Assembly: GCF_965205175.1 (NCBI RefSeq)
Contig: NZ_OZ242038.1
Coordinates: 1-64,000 of the forward strand
Length of the DNA: 64,000 bases
Source of the DNA: Poriferisodalis sp965205175
GTDB lineage: Bacteria > Actinomycetota > Acidimicrobiia > Acidimicrobiales > Poriferisodalaceae
Reading direction: 5' to 3'
A program made the position numbers and the translations under genes. Every line of letters begins with the position of its first letter. Position 1 is the stretch's first letter. The notes beneath the pieces are model-generated. The model did not search any database. It had not been told where the DNA came from and worked only from the letters and a program-made list of their open reading frames with translations. Shown in pieces: positions 46,161 to 54,568 of this stretch.

Positions 46161-47188
46161 GCCCCTCGGCGAACAGCAACTCGACATCGCAGACGGTGGC
46201 GGTGCTGGCCGGAGGCGTCGGCGCCGCACGCTTTCTTCGCGGACTGCTGCGCGTGCGCCGACAGGCCGATGTCACCGCTGTCGTCAACGTCGGCGACGAC
46301 TTCGTCTTGCATGGGCTCAGCATCAGTCCCGACCTCGACACGGTCACCTACACGCTGGCTGAACAGGTCAACGCCGAGACCGGGTGGGGTCGCAGGGGCG
46401 AAACGTGGCACGTACGGACCGAACTCGGTCGCCTCGGCGGCCAGGACTGGTTCGCGCTCGGCGACCTCGACGTGGCGCTCCACCTCTTCCGCACCCAACG
46501 CAGAAACGAGGGTGCCTCGCTGTCGCAGATCACACGCGAGCTGGCGGGTCGCTTCGGCCTCGAGTTGACGCTGCTGCCGGTCAGCGACGACCCGATCCGA
46601 ACTCGCATCACCCCGGCAGCGCCCGCCGAAGCAGCAGAGATCGACTTTCAGGAGTACTTCGTGGCCCGACGGCACGGCATTGCCATCCGATCTGTGCGAT
46701 TCGCCGGCATCGAAGCCGCCCGGCCTGCTCCTGGCGTCGCCGAGGCGCTCACGAGCGCCGACGCCGTGGTGCTGGCGCCCTCCAACCCATTCGTCTCCAT
46801 CGGCCCCGTGGTGGACGTGCCGGGAATCCGCGAGATCCTGGCTCGTCGCCGCGAGCGCGTAGTAGCAGTGTCGCCCATCGTGGGCGGCCAGTCCGTCAAG
46901 GGACCGGCCGCCGACATGATGCACTACTTGGGCCACGAACCCAGCGTCGTCGGCATCGCACGGCTCTACGCCTCCTGCGCTGCCACGTTGGTGATCGATC
47001 ATGCCGACGCCGAACTCGCCCCGGCAGTTGCGCGAGCCGGCATGTCCCCGGTCGTCACCGACACCATCATGGCTGACGTGGACCGCGCAGCAACGCTGGC
47101 GACCGCAACGCTCCATGCGGTCGATGCAGACATCCGCGACACAGATACCACTCGCCCAGCAGCCAACAGCACAGGCACCGGCACGTGA
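46157..47188 (+). CDS. cofD: 2-phospho-L-lactate transferase (CofD/FbiA)
   Basis: A 343-residue enzyme that joins the phospholactate or phosphoenolpyruvate moiety to the deazaflavin FO to give (dehydro-)F420-0. Diagnostic segments are VAVLAGGVGAARFLRGLLRV, VVNVGDDFVLHGLSISPDLD, WFALGDLDVALHLFRTQ, LAPSNPFVSIGPVVDVPG and VSPIVGGQSVKGPAADMM. In actinobacteria the gene is called fbiA. The ATG start (46157) overlaps the preceding stop as ATGA, and the 3' end overlaps cofE by 4 nt. The presence of F420 synthesis implies F420-dependent oxidoreductases elsewhere. Confidence 0.95.
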   Translation: MSPSANSNSTSQTVAVLAGGVGAARFLRGLLRVRRQADVTAVVNVGDDFVLHGLSISPDLDTVTYTLAEQVNAETGWGRRGETWHVRTELGRLGGQDWFALGDLDVALHLFRTQRRNEGASLSQITRELAGRFGLELTLLPVSDDPIRTRITPAAPAEAAEIDFQEYFVARRHGIAIRSVRFAGIEAARPAPGVAEALTSADAVVLAPSNPFVSIGPVVDVPGIREILARRRERVVAVSPIVGGQSVKGPAADMMHYLGHEPSVVGIARLYASCAATLVIDHADAELAPAVARAGMSPVVTDTIMADVDRAATLATATLHAVDADIRDTDTTRPAANSTGTGT

Positions 47189-47895
47189 CCGTCGAATTGC
47201 ATCCCGTCGAAGGCATCGGCGAGATCACCCGAGGCGCGGATCTGGGCGCCGTCATCGCGCAAGCCTGCGCGGCGTCGCCCATGGGCCTGCGCGAGGGCGA
47301 CGTGCTCGTCGTGACGCAGAAGATTGTCTCGAAGGCCGAAGGCGCCCTGGAGCTGATCGACCCTGACGACCCCCTGTCGCACAAGCCGCTCGTCGAGCGG
47401 GAGTCACGCCGCATTCTTCGCCGCCGCGGCGATCTCATCATCAGCGAGACCAAGCATGGGTTCGTCTGCGCCAACGCCGGAATCGATCTGTCCAACGTCG
47501 AACGGGGATACGCCGCGCTGCTGCCCGATGACAGCGACCGCTCCGCATACAGGATCCGAGCCCGCATCGCTGCGCTGTCGGGCTTCACCGTCGGGGTCAT
47601 CATCTCCGACACCTTCGGACGCCCGTGGCGGCGCGGCGTCACCGACGTCGCTATCGGCTGCGCGGGCATCGCTGCGGTAGTGGACCTGAAAGGCACAGCG
47701 GATGCGCTGGGCCGCGAGCTGATGGTCACCGAGGTCTGCGTGGCCGACGAGATCGCCGCCGCCGCCGATCTGGTCTGCGGCAAAGCGCGTGGCGTGCCGG
47801 TCGCCATTGCACGCGGAATCGACCAGAGCTGGCTGCGACGCTCCTCGGTGCGCACGGAGATCGTCAGGGAACCCGCCGAGGACCTGTTCCGCTAG
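47185..47895 (+). CDS. cofE: coenzyme F420-0:L-glutamate ligase
   Basis: A 236-residue GTP-dependent ligase that adds glutamates to F420-0. The N-terminal DVLVVTQKIVSKAEGALELI, the metal-binding ETKHGFVCANAGIDLSNV and VGVIISDTFGRPWRRGVTDV are the family hallmarks. It is a stand-alone CofE-length protein, without the C-terminal nitroreductase-like FMN domain found in mycobacterial FbiB. The dehydro-F420-0 reductase activity of that domain must be supplied elsewhere or not be needed. It is coupled to cofD by a 4-nt overlap and overlaps the convergent pyrophosphorylase by 4 nt. Confidence 0.94.
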   Translation: MTVELHPVEGIGEITRGADLGAVIAQACAASPMGLREGDVLVVTQKIVSKAEGALELIDPDDPLSHKPLVERESRRILRRRGDLIISETKHGFVCANAGIDLSNVERGYAALLPDDSDRSAYRIRARIAALSGFTVGVIISDTFGRPWRRGVTDVAIGCAGIAAVVDLKGTADALGRELMVTEVCVADEIAAAADLVCGKARGVPVAIARGIDQSWLRRSSVRTEIVREPAEDLFR

Positions 47896-48929
47896 CGCTC
47901 CGGATGCGGTCGGCGCTGTTGGCGCAGCACTGCGCCGGCGCCGATGTGCTCACCGTGGCCGACCACCGTGTACTCGCGGAGCACTGCTTCGGGGCCCACG
48001 ACCGCGTCTGCGCCGAGCAACGAGTCGATCACGGTGACACCTGCCGCGAGTCGGCACCGCGGGCCGAGGACGGAACGCTGCACCACGACTCCGGGTCCGA
48101 TCTCGCACCCCTCGCCGATGACCGAGGTGCGCACGTGCGCCTCGGGATGGATGTCCGCGCTCGCAGCAGCCAAGCCGTCGACCACCTGGGCGTTGGCACG
48201 CCGACCCTCCAGAACGTCCAGATTCGCCGCCAAGTACTGCCGCGGTGTGCCTGTGTCCAGCCAATAGACATCGGCGACCAGCGCTGCCAGCGCCCGATCC
48301 TCGACGATGCGAGGGAAGATCTCCCGCTCAATCGAGACGGGCCGATCCGGCACGACACGATCCAGCGTCGCCGAGGTCAGCACATAGGTGCCCGCGCTGA
48401 TCGTCGGTCGGCCGCCTTCCGCCGACGAAGCGGTGACCGAACCGGGTTGCGGTTTCTCCGAGAAGGACAGCACGCGGCCCGACGGATCGGTCGTCACCAG
48501 ACCGTACGGCGTGGGGTCGGCGACCGGTTGCAGCGCGATGGTGGCCTCGGCACCCGAACGCTCGTGTTGCGCGACGAGGTCGCCGATGTCGAGATCGGTC
48601 AGCACGTCGCCGTTGAGCACCAGGAACGTGCCCGCCACACCGGCTGCCTCAGCGGCGAACCGCACCGCACCTGCCGTGCCGCGGGCCTCAGGCTCGACCG
48701 CCACGTCGTAGGACAGCCGTCCGATGCGCCCCCGAGGGTAAGCCGTGGTGAATGCCTCGGACCGGTAGCCCAACGCAAGCACGACGTGGTCGATTCCGTG
48801 CCGGTGCAAATGCTCGCAAACCCACTCGATCATGGGCCGGCCGCAGATAGGGAGCATCTGCTTGGGAGTGCTGTCGGTCAGCGGACGCAGCCGAGTGCCG
48901 TAGCCGCCAAGCAGCAGGATTGCCTTCAT
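47892..48929 (-). CDS. sugar-nucleotide pyrophosphorylase (mannose-1-P guanylyltransferase-like)
   Basis: A 345-residue nucleotidyltransferase. The signature MKAILLLGGYGTRLRPLTDS and STPKQMLPICGRPMIEW open the protein. LVLNGDVLTDLDIGDLV supplies the metal aspartate and FSEKPQ the sugar-phosphate lysine. The C-terminal 80 residues are a left-handed beta-helix (IGEGCEIGPGVVVQRSVLGP). This architecture is that of GDP-mannose pyrophosphorylases of the actinobacterial type next to fbiAB, though glucose-1-P nucleotidyltransferases look similar. GDP-mannose is favoured by context (manB, PGI/PMI and gmd in the window). The start ATG 48929 is the conserved MKA. Confidence 0.88.
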   Translation of the reverse strand: MKAILLLGGYGTRLRPLTDSTPKQMLPICGRPMIEWVCEHLHRHGIDHVVLALGYRSEAFTTAYPRGRIGRLSYDVAVEPEARGTAGAVRFAAEAAGVAGTFLVLNGDVLTDLDIGDLVAQHERSGAEATIALQPVADPTPYGLVTTDPSGRVLSFSEKPQPGSVTASSAEGGRPTISAGTYVLTSATLDRVVPDRPVSIEREIFPRIVEDRALAALVADVYWLDTGTPRQYLAANLDVLEGRRANAQVVDGLAAASADIHPEAHVRTSVIGEGCEIGPGVVVQRSVLGPRCRLAAGVTVIDSLLGADAVVGPEAVLREYTVVGHGEHIGAGAVLRQQRRPHPER

Positions 48930-48969
48930 GGCGCGGTTCCGATGCTCGCGGAATCGATGTCGCTGGGCC

Positions 48970-49920
48970 TCAGGATGTCGCCGGAGTAGTCGCCGGCGGG
49001 CTGCCTCCGTCGTCGGAACCGTCTTCGCCGGAACTGTCCTCGTCGGATTCGGATGCTGGGTCCGGGGATTCCGGCGGGTCGGGGGACTCATCGGATTCCT
49101 CGGACTCAGCAGGCTCGGATGTCTCCAAAAGGCCGCCATCGTCCGACTCGCCGGCGCCATCCGCATCGGGCAGCGGCATCGGACCGACTCCGGGGTCGCC
49201 CAGCGGTTGATCCTCCAAAGGCAGATTCAGGTACTGCCGCAAGAACGCGTCGTCGGGCCGCGGTATGTCGGAATCGGCCACGCTCGGGTGGACGAATGCG
49301 AACACGAAGATCTGACCGTCGTCCAAGAACCGCACACCTCGCAGGTCCTCAGCGAAGGTCAGTGCTTTCTCCGCCTGCAGCGTCTCCCAACGCAGGATGC
49401 GCAATTCTGCGCCCGGCTCGGCTACGTCCGCGTCGTCGCTGCTGGGATCCGGCGATTCGCAGCCATCGCCGGACTCGTCGAGCAACGTCCCATCGGGCAG
49501 CTCGATGGTCGCGTCGGTCATCTCGACCTCGATCTCGTCCATGAACGCGCCGACAGTGGCGAACTGTCCCGTGACGCCGGTATGGAACGGATGAATGTGG
49601 ATGAGACCGTCGCCGTGCGTGTGGATGCCGGACTGATCCTCGACGTCGTTGGGATACACGTCGAGGACGAATTCGTCGCAGTTGTAGATCGCGTAGAGCG
49701 AGTGCCAGTGATCGCCGAGGCGTGGCGGACCTGCCGGCGCGTTGTCGGCCCGCTCGTCGCGTGCCACGAGAATCAGCGCGACGCCCACCAGCACGACGAG
49801 CAACATCGCCGCCGGGAACAGCAGGTCGCGTCGAGGCCGGAACTTCCGGCCGCTTCCGCCGGCGCTTGCGGCTTTCGCGATCTTCTTGGCAGCGGCTGTT
49901 CTCGCCATACGGGCCGACAA
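48970..49920 (-). CDS. membrane-anchored protein with a His-rich motif and an acidic tail, unknown function
   Basis: A 316-residue protein of no family I can name. A basic N-terminus (KKIAKAASAGGSGRKFRPRR) precedes one membrane helix (LLFPAAMLLVVLVGVALILV). The extracytoplasmic part has HWHSLYAIYNCDEFVLDV followed by GIHTHGDGLIHIHPF, six histidines in a pattern well suited to metal binding. The last 70 residues are almost wholly Asp/Glu/Ser/Pro. ATG four codons in is an alternative start. It lies between UGDH and the pyrophosphorylase, all on one strand, so an envelope role is likely. The reading frame is convincing; the function is open. Confidence 0.75.
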   Translation of the reverse strand: MSARMARTAAAKKIAKAASAGGSGRKFRPRRDLLFPAAMLLVVLVGVALILVARDERADNAPAGPPRLGDHWHSLYAIYNCDEFVLDVYPNDVEDQSGIHTHGDGLIHIHPFHTGVTGQFATVGAFMDEIEVEMTDATIELPDGTLLDESGDGCESPDPSSDDADVAEPGAELRILRWETLQAEKALTFAEDLRGVRFLDDGQIFVFAFVHPSVADSDIPRPDDAFLRQYLNLPLEDQPLGDPGVGPMPLPDADGAGESDDGGLLETSEPAESEESDESPDPPESPDPASESDEDSSGEDGSDDGGSPPATTPATS

Positions 49921-49925
49921 GCTAC

Positions 49926-49973
49926 CGACGCTCAGCGTCGACTGTGCCCACCACGCCGACGCTCAGCGTCGGC
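49926..49973. repeat. twin palindromes at the ugd stop
   Basis: The 15-bp palindrome CGACGCTCAGCGTCG occurs at 49926-49940 and 49957-49971 (period 31). The second copy extends to 9-bp arms (49955-49973) and carries the ugd stop codon in its centre. In the transcript they would form two stem-loops between ugd and the downstream gene, a possible processing or attenuation element; there is no U-tract. Confidence 0.8.
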
Positions 49974-51354
49974 CGAGCCCCTCGTAGACGAAGCCTGCTG
50001 AGCGCAGCTGGCGTGCATCGAGGAGATTGCGCGCATCCACGACGCGAGCCGTCGCCATCTCCGATGCTGCACGCTTCCAATCGAGGGCCGCAAACTCAGG
50101 CCACTCCGTCAGCACGACTGCTACATCGGCACCCTGCAGAGCTCCATACGCCGAGCTGCGCAGTTCCATGTCCGCCGGGAGCTGCGAGGCGATGTCGGGA
50201 CGATCCTCGAGACTGCGCATCGCCGGGTCGTAGGCCGCCAAGCGCGCACCTCGGGTCCTCAGCAGCTCAGCGATCCGCAGCGCAGGAGATCCGCGGAGGT
50301 CGTCGGTCCCGGCCTTGAAGGTGAGCCCCAGCAGGGCGACCGTGACGCCATCGAGACCCACGGAATGAAGAGCATCAGCAACATCCGAGGACCGCCCGTC
50401 CGCGCGCTCCGCGGCGAGATCGCTGTTTCTCCCCGCAGCCATGCCGGCGACCTTCGCGACCACGCGGTCGAGCTGCTGCTCGTTGACCGCGATGACTCCT
50501 TCGAGCAGGTCGAACACGTAGCCGGCGTCGTTGGCGACCGACACGAGGGCTCGGGTGTCCTTCGGCAGACAGGAACCTCCCCAGCCGGGACCCGGTTGCA
50601 GGTACGCCGTGCCGATCCGGTGATCGGTGCCTACTCCCGCGAGCACCGTGTCGACATCGGCATCGACGGCTTCGCACACCGCAGCGAGCGCGTTGACGAA
50701 CGAGACCTTTGCGGCAAGGAATGCGTTGGCCGCGTACTTGACGGTCTCCGCCGACGTGGGATCGCACAGGATCATCGGCGCCTCCACGTTCGCGTACAGT
50801 GCCGCGACCCGGCGGGTCGCCGCGCCATCCTCGGCGCCGATGACGATCCGGTCGGGCGCCAGGAAGTCGGCCACCGCCGAGCCTTCCCGCAAGAACTCCG
50901 GATTCGACGCCAGCGCTACATCGGTCCGGCCGAGCGCTGCGGCAATCTTCGGCGAAGTGCCCACCGGCACCGTCGACTTGGTCACGACGACCGAACCTGG
51001 CCGCAAGCGAGATGCCACCGATTCGAGTGCGGCAAACAAGTAGCCGAGTTCGGTTTCGCCGTCGGCGCGCAAGGGCGTGGGCACGCAGACGAAGACGAAC
51101 TCGCAGGCAGCCGCGACTGCTTCGGCGGACGTCACGAATCTGAGACGGCGGCGAGCGATGCCCTCGGCGACGAGCCGGTCGAGATCGGCTTCGCGAATCG
51201 GCACGACCCCGGCGGAGAGGGAGGCCACTTTGGCCTGATCGATGTCTGCGCAGATGACGTCGTGGCCGAGATGTGCCAAGCACGCGGCGGTAGTGAGGCC
51301 GACGTAGCCGGCACCGACCACCAAGATGCGTCCGCTGGGCTGTGTGTCGCTCAT
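49963..51354 (-). CDS. ugd: UDP-glucose 6-dehydrogenase family
   Basis: A 463-residue NAD-dependent four-electron sugar-nucleotide dehydrogenase. The Rossmann motif is ILVVGAGYVGLTTAACLAHL. Other blocks are FVCVPTP, SNPEFLREGSAVADF, ETVKYAANAFLAAKVSFVN and the catalytic cysteine in PGPGWGGSCLPKD (Cys262; the usual motif has GFGG). The C-terminal domain contains LLGLTFKAGTDDLRGSPAL. UDP-glucose to UDP-glucuronate is the likeliest reaction; UDP-ManNAc dehydrogenases are close relatives. The start overlaps the LCP gene's stop by 4 nt. The product would feed a uronic-acid-containing envelope polymer. Confidence 0.92.
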   Translation of the reverse strand: MSDTQPSGRILVVGAGYVGLTTAACLAHLGHDVICADIDQAKVASLSAGVVPIREADLDRLVAEGIARRRLRFVTSAEAVAAACEFVFVCVPTPLRADGETELGYLFAALESVASRLRPGSVVVTKSTVPVGTSPKIAAALGRTDVALASNPEFLREGSAVADFLAPDRIVIGAEDGAATRRVAALYANVEAPMILCDPTSAETVKYAANAFLAAKVSFVNALAAVCEAVDADVDTVLAGVGTDHRIGTAYLQPGPGWGGSCLPKDTRALVSVANDAGYVFDLLEGVIAVNEQQLDRVVAKVAGMAAGRNSDLAAERADGRSSDVADALHSVGLDGVTVALLGLTFKAGTDDLRGSPALRIAELLRTRGARLAAYDPAMRSLEDRPDIASQLPADMELRSSAYGALQGADVAVVLTEWPEFAALDWKRAASEMATARVVDARNLLDARQLRSAGFVYEGLGRR

Positions 51355-53000
51355 GGCGTCTGCTCGTCCACGGTCAGATGGTCTGCGGCCGGCTGGTCCG
51401 AGTTCAGCTCGTCCATGGCCAGCTGATCCGGTGGGGGCACGTCCACGGTCCGGTAACCGACATCGATGCGAGGCGCTTCGTCGCCGACATGCAGGATGAC
51501 CGTGGTGGCGTCAAGCTCGGCATAGCCGGCGAAGTCTGGCACAGGCAGCAGACGACTGGCCACCAGTCCCGCGGCAAGACGCCCGTGCGGCGACAAGTAG
51601 ATGACGGCGCCTTCGGGGGGATCCGCGATGCCCTCCGGCGCCGGACCAGCTGCTTGCGCGTCGAATCCGAGCGCTGCCAGCTCGGCCGCGGCTTGGTTGC
51701 GCGCTGCACCCGTCACCAGCACGTGCACACGCGACTCCACGATGTCTTCCCAGCCGATCCCCCGGAACACGTCGAGCACGCGCTGGTTGTGCTCGGTCTG
51801 GCGCGGGTCGAGCCCCAGCGACCACCTCACCGGGTCGTGAACGTCGACGACCTTCAGCTCGTAGTCCTCGACGGCGGCGGCCACATCGATGCCGGCGAAT
51901 TGGTCCGCAAGACGGCGTCCGTCGCTCACGACGCTGAGCGTGTCGGAGGTGGACAGATGATCGGCTGCAATGCTCAGCACGCTCAGCAGCCTCATGGGAT
52001 TGGCGAGCAACGACGGCGCGATCTGCGCTGCTGCGGTGCGCATGAACTCACGCTGACGGTCGTTGCGGTCGAGATCGTTCCAAGTCCCGGACCGACGCCA
52101 TGTCCCGTCCGGCAGCTGCACTTGGAGGTGTCTACTGCGGACGTAGGCCATCGCCTGCCTGCCGTCGAATCGATGGGTTCCCGCCTCGGTGTAGAAGCCG
52201 CTTCGGCTCTGCGTCGCGTCGGCGGCATCTGCCTTCGGCTGATCTCGGTGCGGTCGGTCGAACGACATCGTGACACCGCCGACGGCGTCCACCAGCCGCA
52301 TGAATGCCAGAAAGTCTGCCTCGACGAAGTGCTGCAGCGTGATGTCGAGACTCGCTTCGACGGTCTCGATGAGACGGGCGGCGCGTTCCGCGGTCGTGTC
52401 GTCGCGGTTGTACGCGCTGTTGATCTTGGCAACGGCGCCGGTGCCGGCAATCTCCACAGCCAGATCCCGGGGAATGGACATCATGGCGACGGTGCCGTCG
52501 TCCCGCAGGCGCACCACCATGATGACGTCCGCCAAGCGGGTGTGATCCGAATGGCCGTCTCGCAGCGGATCGTCACGCTCGAGCCCCAGCGTGTTGTCCG
52601 TGCCGACGAGCAGGTAGTTCTCTCCCGCCGGGCTGCTGGGCCGCACCGGCGTGCCTTCGGGCGAGACCGCGTCGTCGGATGGCGAGGCTCGATCAGCAGG
52701 CGCCGTGTCGCTGCCCGCAGCGGGTCCAGCGCCGTCGGACGCCGTCTCGCCGCTCGCAGCCAGTCCCTCAGCAGCAGTCTGCGGAGGCTGCGTCGTGGTG
52801 GTTGAGTGCCTGACGAGGACATCTGCCGCGGTCACCGGCTGACGCGGAGCCGATGTCAGCACGTCGGCCAGCTCATGGCGCTCGATTCGCCCGAGCTGCA
52901 CCAGCACGTAGGCCGACACTCCGGTTGCCGCTGCCCCGACCAGGGTCAACGCAGCCAGCGAGAACAGCACGGCGCGGGCGCGCCAGCTGCGTCGGCTCAT
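51351..53000 (-). CDS. LytR-CpsA-Psr (LCP) family protein
   Basis: A 549-residue membrane-anchored phosphotransferase-type protein. LCP proteins transfer undecaprenyl-linked polymers to peptidoglycan (or arabinogalactan in mycobacteria). After a short cytosolic stretch come one helix (AVLFSLAALTLVGAAATGVSAY) and a Ser/Ala/Pro linker. The LCP domain follows: NYLLVGTDN, RLADVIMVVRLRDDGTVAMM, SIPRDLAVEI, VDAVGGVTMSFDRP, FDGRQAMAYVRSRHL and DLDRNDRQREFM. A LytR_C-like domain lies near 400-455. The last 25 residues are pentapeptides (LAMDE, LNSDQ, LTVDE types) from a 15-bp DNA array. It is coupled to ugd by a 4-nt overlap. Confidence 0.9.
   Translation of the reverse strand: MSRRSWRARAVLFSLAALTLVGAAATGVSAYVLVQLGRIERHELADVLTSAPRQPVTAADVLVRHSTTTTQPPQTAAEGLAASGETASDGAGPAAGSDTAPADRASPSDDAVSPEGTPVRPSSPAGENYLLVGTDNTLGLERDDPLRDGHSDHTRLADVIMVVRLRDDGTVAMMSIPRDLAVEIAGTGAVAKINSAYNRDDTTAERAARLIETVEASLDITLQHFVEADFLAFMRLVDAVGGVTMSFDRPHRDQPKADAADATQSRSGFYTEAGTHRFDGRQAMAYVRSRHLQVQLPDGTWRRSGTWNDLDRNDRQREFMRTAAAQIAPSLLANPMRLLSVLSIAADHLSTSDTLSVVSDGRRLADQFAGIDVAAAVEDYELKVVDVHDPVRWSLGLDPRQTEHNQRVLDVFRGIGWEDIVESRVHVLVTGAARNQAAAELAALGFDAQAAGPAPEGIADPPEGAVIYLSPHGRLAAGLVASRLLPVPDFAGYAELDATTVILHVGDEAPRIDVGYRTVDVPPPDQLAMDELNSDQPAADHLTVDEQTP
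51364..51453. repeat. 15-bp tandem repeats encoding the LCP C-terminus
   Basis: Six 15-bp windows include TCGTCCACGGTCAGA (51364-51378) and TCGTCCATGGCCAGC (51409-51423). They are in frame and encode pentapeptides ending in Asp plus Gln, Glu or His. The array ends 13 bp before the stop. Confidence 0.8.
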
Positions 53001-53043
53001 CGAACGGCCCCAGATGCCATGGCCAGCGACGGAACCGTCGCCC

Positions 53044-53069
53044 GCTGCCTCACTCAGCTGCCTCGCAGA
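53044..53069. repeat. 13-bp tandem duplication spanning the lpdA stop
   Basis: GCTGCCTCACTCA (53044-53056) and GCTGCCTCGCAGA (53057-53069) match at 10 of 13 bases; the stop codon (53050-53052) is inside the first. Confidence 0.65.
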
Positions 53070-54417
53070 TGGCCTCGCTCAACGACGGATAGACGAACAG
53101 GCTCTCGGCGATGTCCTGCACACGCAGGTTGGCGCTGACGGCCAGTGCCACCACGGAGATCAGTTCGCACGCATGGCGTCCGACAATCGAGCCGCCCAGC
53201 ACCTGGCCCGTCAGCGGATCGGACACGATCTTGACGAATCCGCGGGGATTCTCCTCGATCAGCGCCTTGGCATTGGCGCCGAAGGGCACCTTCGTCACCC
53301 GAATCTTGCGTCCCGTGGCGAACGCCTCGGCTTCGGCGAGTCCCACATCTGCGATCTCGGGCTCGGTGAAGATGGCCGATGCGGCCTTGTCGTAGTCGAG
53401 ATGGCGGTGCGGGCGCGAGTCGTGCAGACCCATCGCGTGCTCCACCAGCTTGCGCCCCTGCATCGCAGCGACCGACGAGAGCGGCAGCTTGCCGGACAGG
53501 TCGCCGGCAGCGTAGATGCTCGGCACCGACGAACGCAGGTTGTGATCCACCTCCACGTAGCCTCCGCTGTCCACGCACACCTCGGTGTTCTCCAGCCCCA
53601 GGCCGTCGCTGTTGGGCACCGAGCCGATGGCCAGCAGCGCGTGTGTCGCTCGCACCACGCGTCCGTCGCTGCAGGTGACATCGACCGCATCGCCGTCTCG
53701 CACGATGCCCACCGCACGCGCACCTTTGAGCATGGACACGCCGAGGTCGCTGAAGGTCTGCTCCAACGCCGCTGCCGCTTCGGGATCCTTGTGAGGCAGC
53801 ACCTGCTGTCGGCTGACGATCAGCGTGACCCGCGAACCCAGCGACGTGAACATATGTACGAACTCCACGCCGGTCACGCCTGAGCCCACGACGACCAGAT
53901 GCTCGGGCAGCTCTGCGGGCGGGTACGCGTCGCGGGTGGTCAGCACCCGCTCCTTGTCGATGGGCGCCCACTCAGGGATGCGCGGCCGGCTGCCGGTCGC
54001 GAGCACGACGACATCAGCCGACAGGTCCACGGTTCCGTCTACGGTTTCGGCGCGGACGTCGCTGGGTCCGAGCAGGCGGCCTGAGCCCGCCAAGATCCGC
54101 ACGCCTTGGCTGACCAGCATCTGCTTGGCCACCTCCGCCAGACGGGTCTCGATGTCGCCGATGCGCTGTCGGAGCTGCGGTGTGTCCACCGACGTGGAGA
54201 CGTTGGCGAGGCCCAGGTCATCGAGGTGGCCGGCGAAGCTCAGCGCCGAGCCGGTGGCGATCATGGACTTGGACGGCACGCAGTCGCGCAGATGGGCTGA
54301 GCCGCCCACGATGTCGCGCTCGATGAGCGTTACCTCGGCGCCGTAGCGCGCTGCGTAGGTAGCCGCCGAGTGGCCGGCCGGTCCGCCGCCGATGACGACG
54401 AAGCGCTTCGGGGCCAT
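53050..54417 (-). CDS. lpdA: LpdA-type NAD(P)H-quinone dehydrogenase (flavoprotein disulfide reductase fold)
   Basis: A 455-residue FAD protein. The N-terminal dinucleotide motif is GGGPAG (10-15). The usual redox CxxxxC is reduced to one cysteine: GGSAHLRDCVPSK with Cys46 only, as in M. tuberculosis LpdA (Rv3303c), a quinone reductase that is not a dihydrolipoamide dehydrogenase. The second nucleotide motif is VVGSGVTGVEFVH, and the FAD C-motif is IYAAGDLSGK. The C-terminal interface domain lacks the HAHPT histidine motif of true lipoamide dehydrogenases, which supports the same conclusion. The start is ATG 54417. No 2-oxoacid dehydrogenase gene is nearby. Confidence 0.88.
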   Translation of the reverse strand: MAPKRFVVIGGGPAGHSAATYAARYGAEVTLIERDIVGGSAHLRDCVPSKSMIATGSALSFAGHLDDLGLANVSTSVDTPQLRQRIGDIETRLAEVAKQMLVSQGVRILAGSGRLLGPSDVRAETVDGTVDLSADVVVLATGSRPRIPEWAPIDKERVLTTRDAYPPAELPEHLVVVGSGVTGVEFVHMFTSLGSRVTLIVSRQQVLPHKDPEAAAALEQTFSDLGVSMLKGARAVGIVRDGDAVDVTCSDGRVVRATHALLAIGSVPNSDGLGLENTEVCVDSGGYVEVDHNLRSSVPSIYAAGDLSGKLPLSSVAAMQGRKLVEHAMGLHDSRPHRHLDYDKAASAIFTEPEIADVGLAEAEAFATGRKIRVTKVPFGANAKALIEENPRGFVKIVSDPLTGQVLGGSIVGRHACELISVVALAVSANLRVQDIAESLFVYPSLSEAICEAAE

Positions 54418-54536
54418 GGCGAGGCAGCGTACCTGTGCCCCCAACTGCATCTGTGGTCACGGCCCGGCCTCGGCACGGACCCCACTCCGCGCTTTGCCGG
54501 CGCAGACTCTGCTGGGCTCATGGCGGACACCGCCGC

Positions 54537-54568
54537 CTGCCTGCGGCTCAGCCCGTCAGCCGCTCAGC
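54537..54568. repeat. imperfect 16-bp duplication spanning the stop of the rhodanese-ThiF gene
   Basis: 54537-54552 and 54553-54568 match at 12 of 16 bases, sharing GGCTCAGC-like ends. The stop (54556-54558) is in the second unit. It is weaker than the other examples and could be chance. Confidence 0.45.
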
